A stretch of 64,000 nucleotides of DNA from CAVVYA01 sp963752345. Its GTDB lineage: Bacteria; Pseudomonadota; Alphaproteobacteria; SMXQ01. Below the pieces are notes generated by a model. That model was not told the origin of the DNA, ran no database searches, and saw only the letters and a program-made list of their open reading frames with translations. The number at the start of each line of letters is the position of its first letter. Position 1 is the stretch's first letter. Location: contig CAVVYA010000015.1 in the NCBI GenBank assembly GCA_963752345.1, positions 62,001-126,000 of the forward strand, in the 5' to 3' direction. Of the stretch, positions 63,708-64,000 are shown in pieces. The translations under genes were made by a program, and so were the position numbers.

Positions 63708-64000
63708 GCGGCGCGCCGATGACCGCCCCCGCGACCGCCCCCACGACCGCCCCTGGGACCGCGAAGAGCGTGCTCGATCGCACCGTGATCCTCTCCGCCC
63801 TGCTGCGGTCGGACGCGCGCACCACCGCGTTCCTGACCGTCGTGCTCGGTGCCGCGATCCTGGTGCCGGCGCTGAACCTGTTGGTGCCGGTGGGATCGGC
63901 CTTGCATATTCCGACCTACCTGGTGTCGCTGTTCGGCAAATATGCCTGCTATGCGCTGCTCGCCATCAGCCTCGATCTGGTGTGGGGCTATTGCGGCATC
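63704..64000 (+). CDS. urtC: Urea ABC transporter permease UrtC, truncated by window edge
   Basis: ATG 63704 overlaps the urtB stop (ATGA). The visible 99 residues have a Thr/Ala/Pro repeat start (TAPATAPTTAPGTA, from a 12-base tandem unit) and then LYVPVG-type and YACYALLAISLDLVWGYCGI, the first membrane segment of a LivM-type permease. It continues beyond the window. Confidence 0.88.
   Translation, partial: MSGAPMTAPATAPTTAPGTAKSVLDRTVILSALLRSDARTTAFLTVVLGAAILVPALNLLVPVGSALHIPTYLVSLFGKYACYALLAISLDLVWGYCGI

Overview
The window comes from a high-GC (mostly 65-70%) Gram-negative bacterium, most likely an alphaproteobacterium. It has alphaproteobacterial-style palindromic intergenic repeats, PEP-CTERM/exosortase-type surface proteins, a urt urea transporter, and guanidine-I and cobalamin riboswitches. 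No rRNA, tRNA, CRISPR array or integrase was recognised.

Layout. (1) 1-3373: the tail end of a phage structural or appendage module that enters from the left edge. (2) 3466-39966: a podovirus-type (T7-like architecture) prophage morphogenesis block. Its order is small terminase, large terminase in two ORFs, head-tail connector/portal, Bbp19-like protein, scaffold, major capsid, tail tubular A, tail tubular B, gp14-like core protein, two copies of a long internal-virion-like protein, T7-type tail fibre, holin-like proteins and a SleB-type lysin. (3) 40800-64000: host chromosome, with two receiver-only response regulators in the wider window, an RND efflux pair, a mobile mystery protein A/B pair, a guanidine-I riboswitch operon (ABC importer plus guanidine hydrolase-like ureohydrolase), a cobalamin-riboswitch operon (TonB-dependent receptor, TonB and two small genes), a pirin, a cytochrome c, a CueR/cupredoxin copper pair, and the start of urtABC.

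What stands out. The phage block is interrupted by cargo at two conserved junctions. One insertion lies between terminase and portal, the other between scaffold and capsid. Four phage proteins (12612, 25447, 28800, 37333) share a pre-toxin segment (LLAYxYxQTTEPxEAVRRA) and then switch to unrelated or divergent, lower-GC C-terminal domains. One looks like polymorphic toxin type 44 and one like a lysozyme/transglycosylase fold. Three are followed by genes, one intact and two decayed, that appear to belong to a single family of small membrane-anchored putative immunity proteins; the fourth faces a secreted FG-GAP-like protein. I read this as a virion-protein tip-swapping toxin/immunity system carried by a prophage. 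Three PEP-CTERM proteins also sit inside the phage block, which is unusual cargo.

Metabolic logic of the right half. Guanidine sensed by the riboswitch would induce uptake and hydrolysis to urea and ammonium. A urea ABC importer lies about 9 kb downstream, so this side of the window has a nitrogen-scavenging theme.

Caveat. Single-base frameshifts are frequent (tail tubular B, gp14-like, both internal virion copies, RND permease and adaptor, Fic protein, guanidine ATPase, DUF7676-like, pirin, cytochrome c, cupredoxin). The reading frames stay otherwise conserved, so many of these are probably sequence errors rather than true gene death. The copy at 25447-28580 is much more degraded than the rest.
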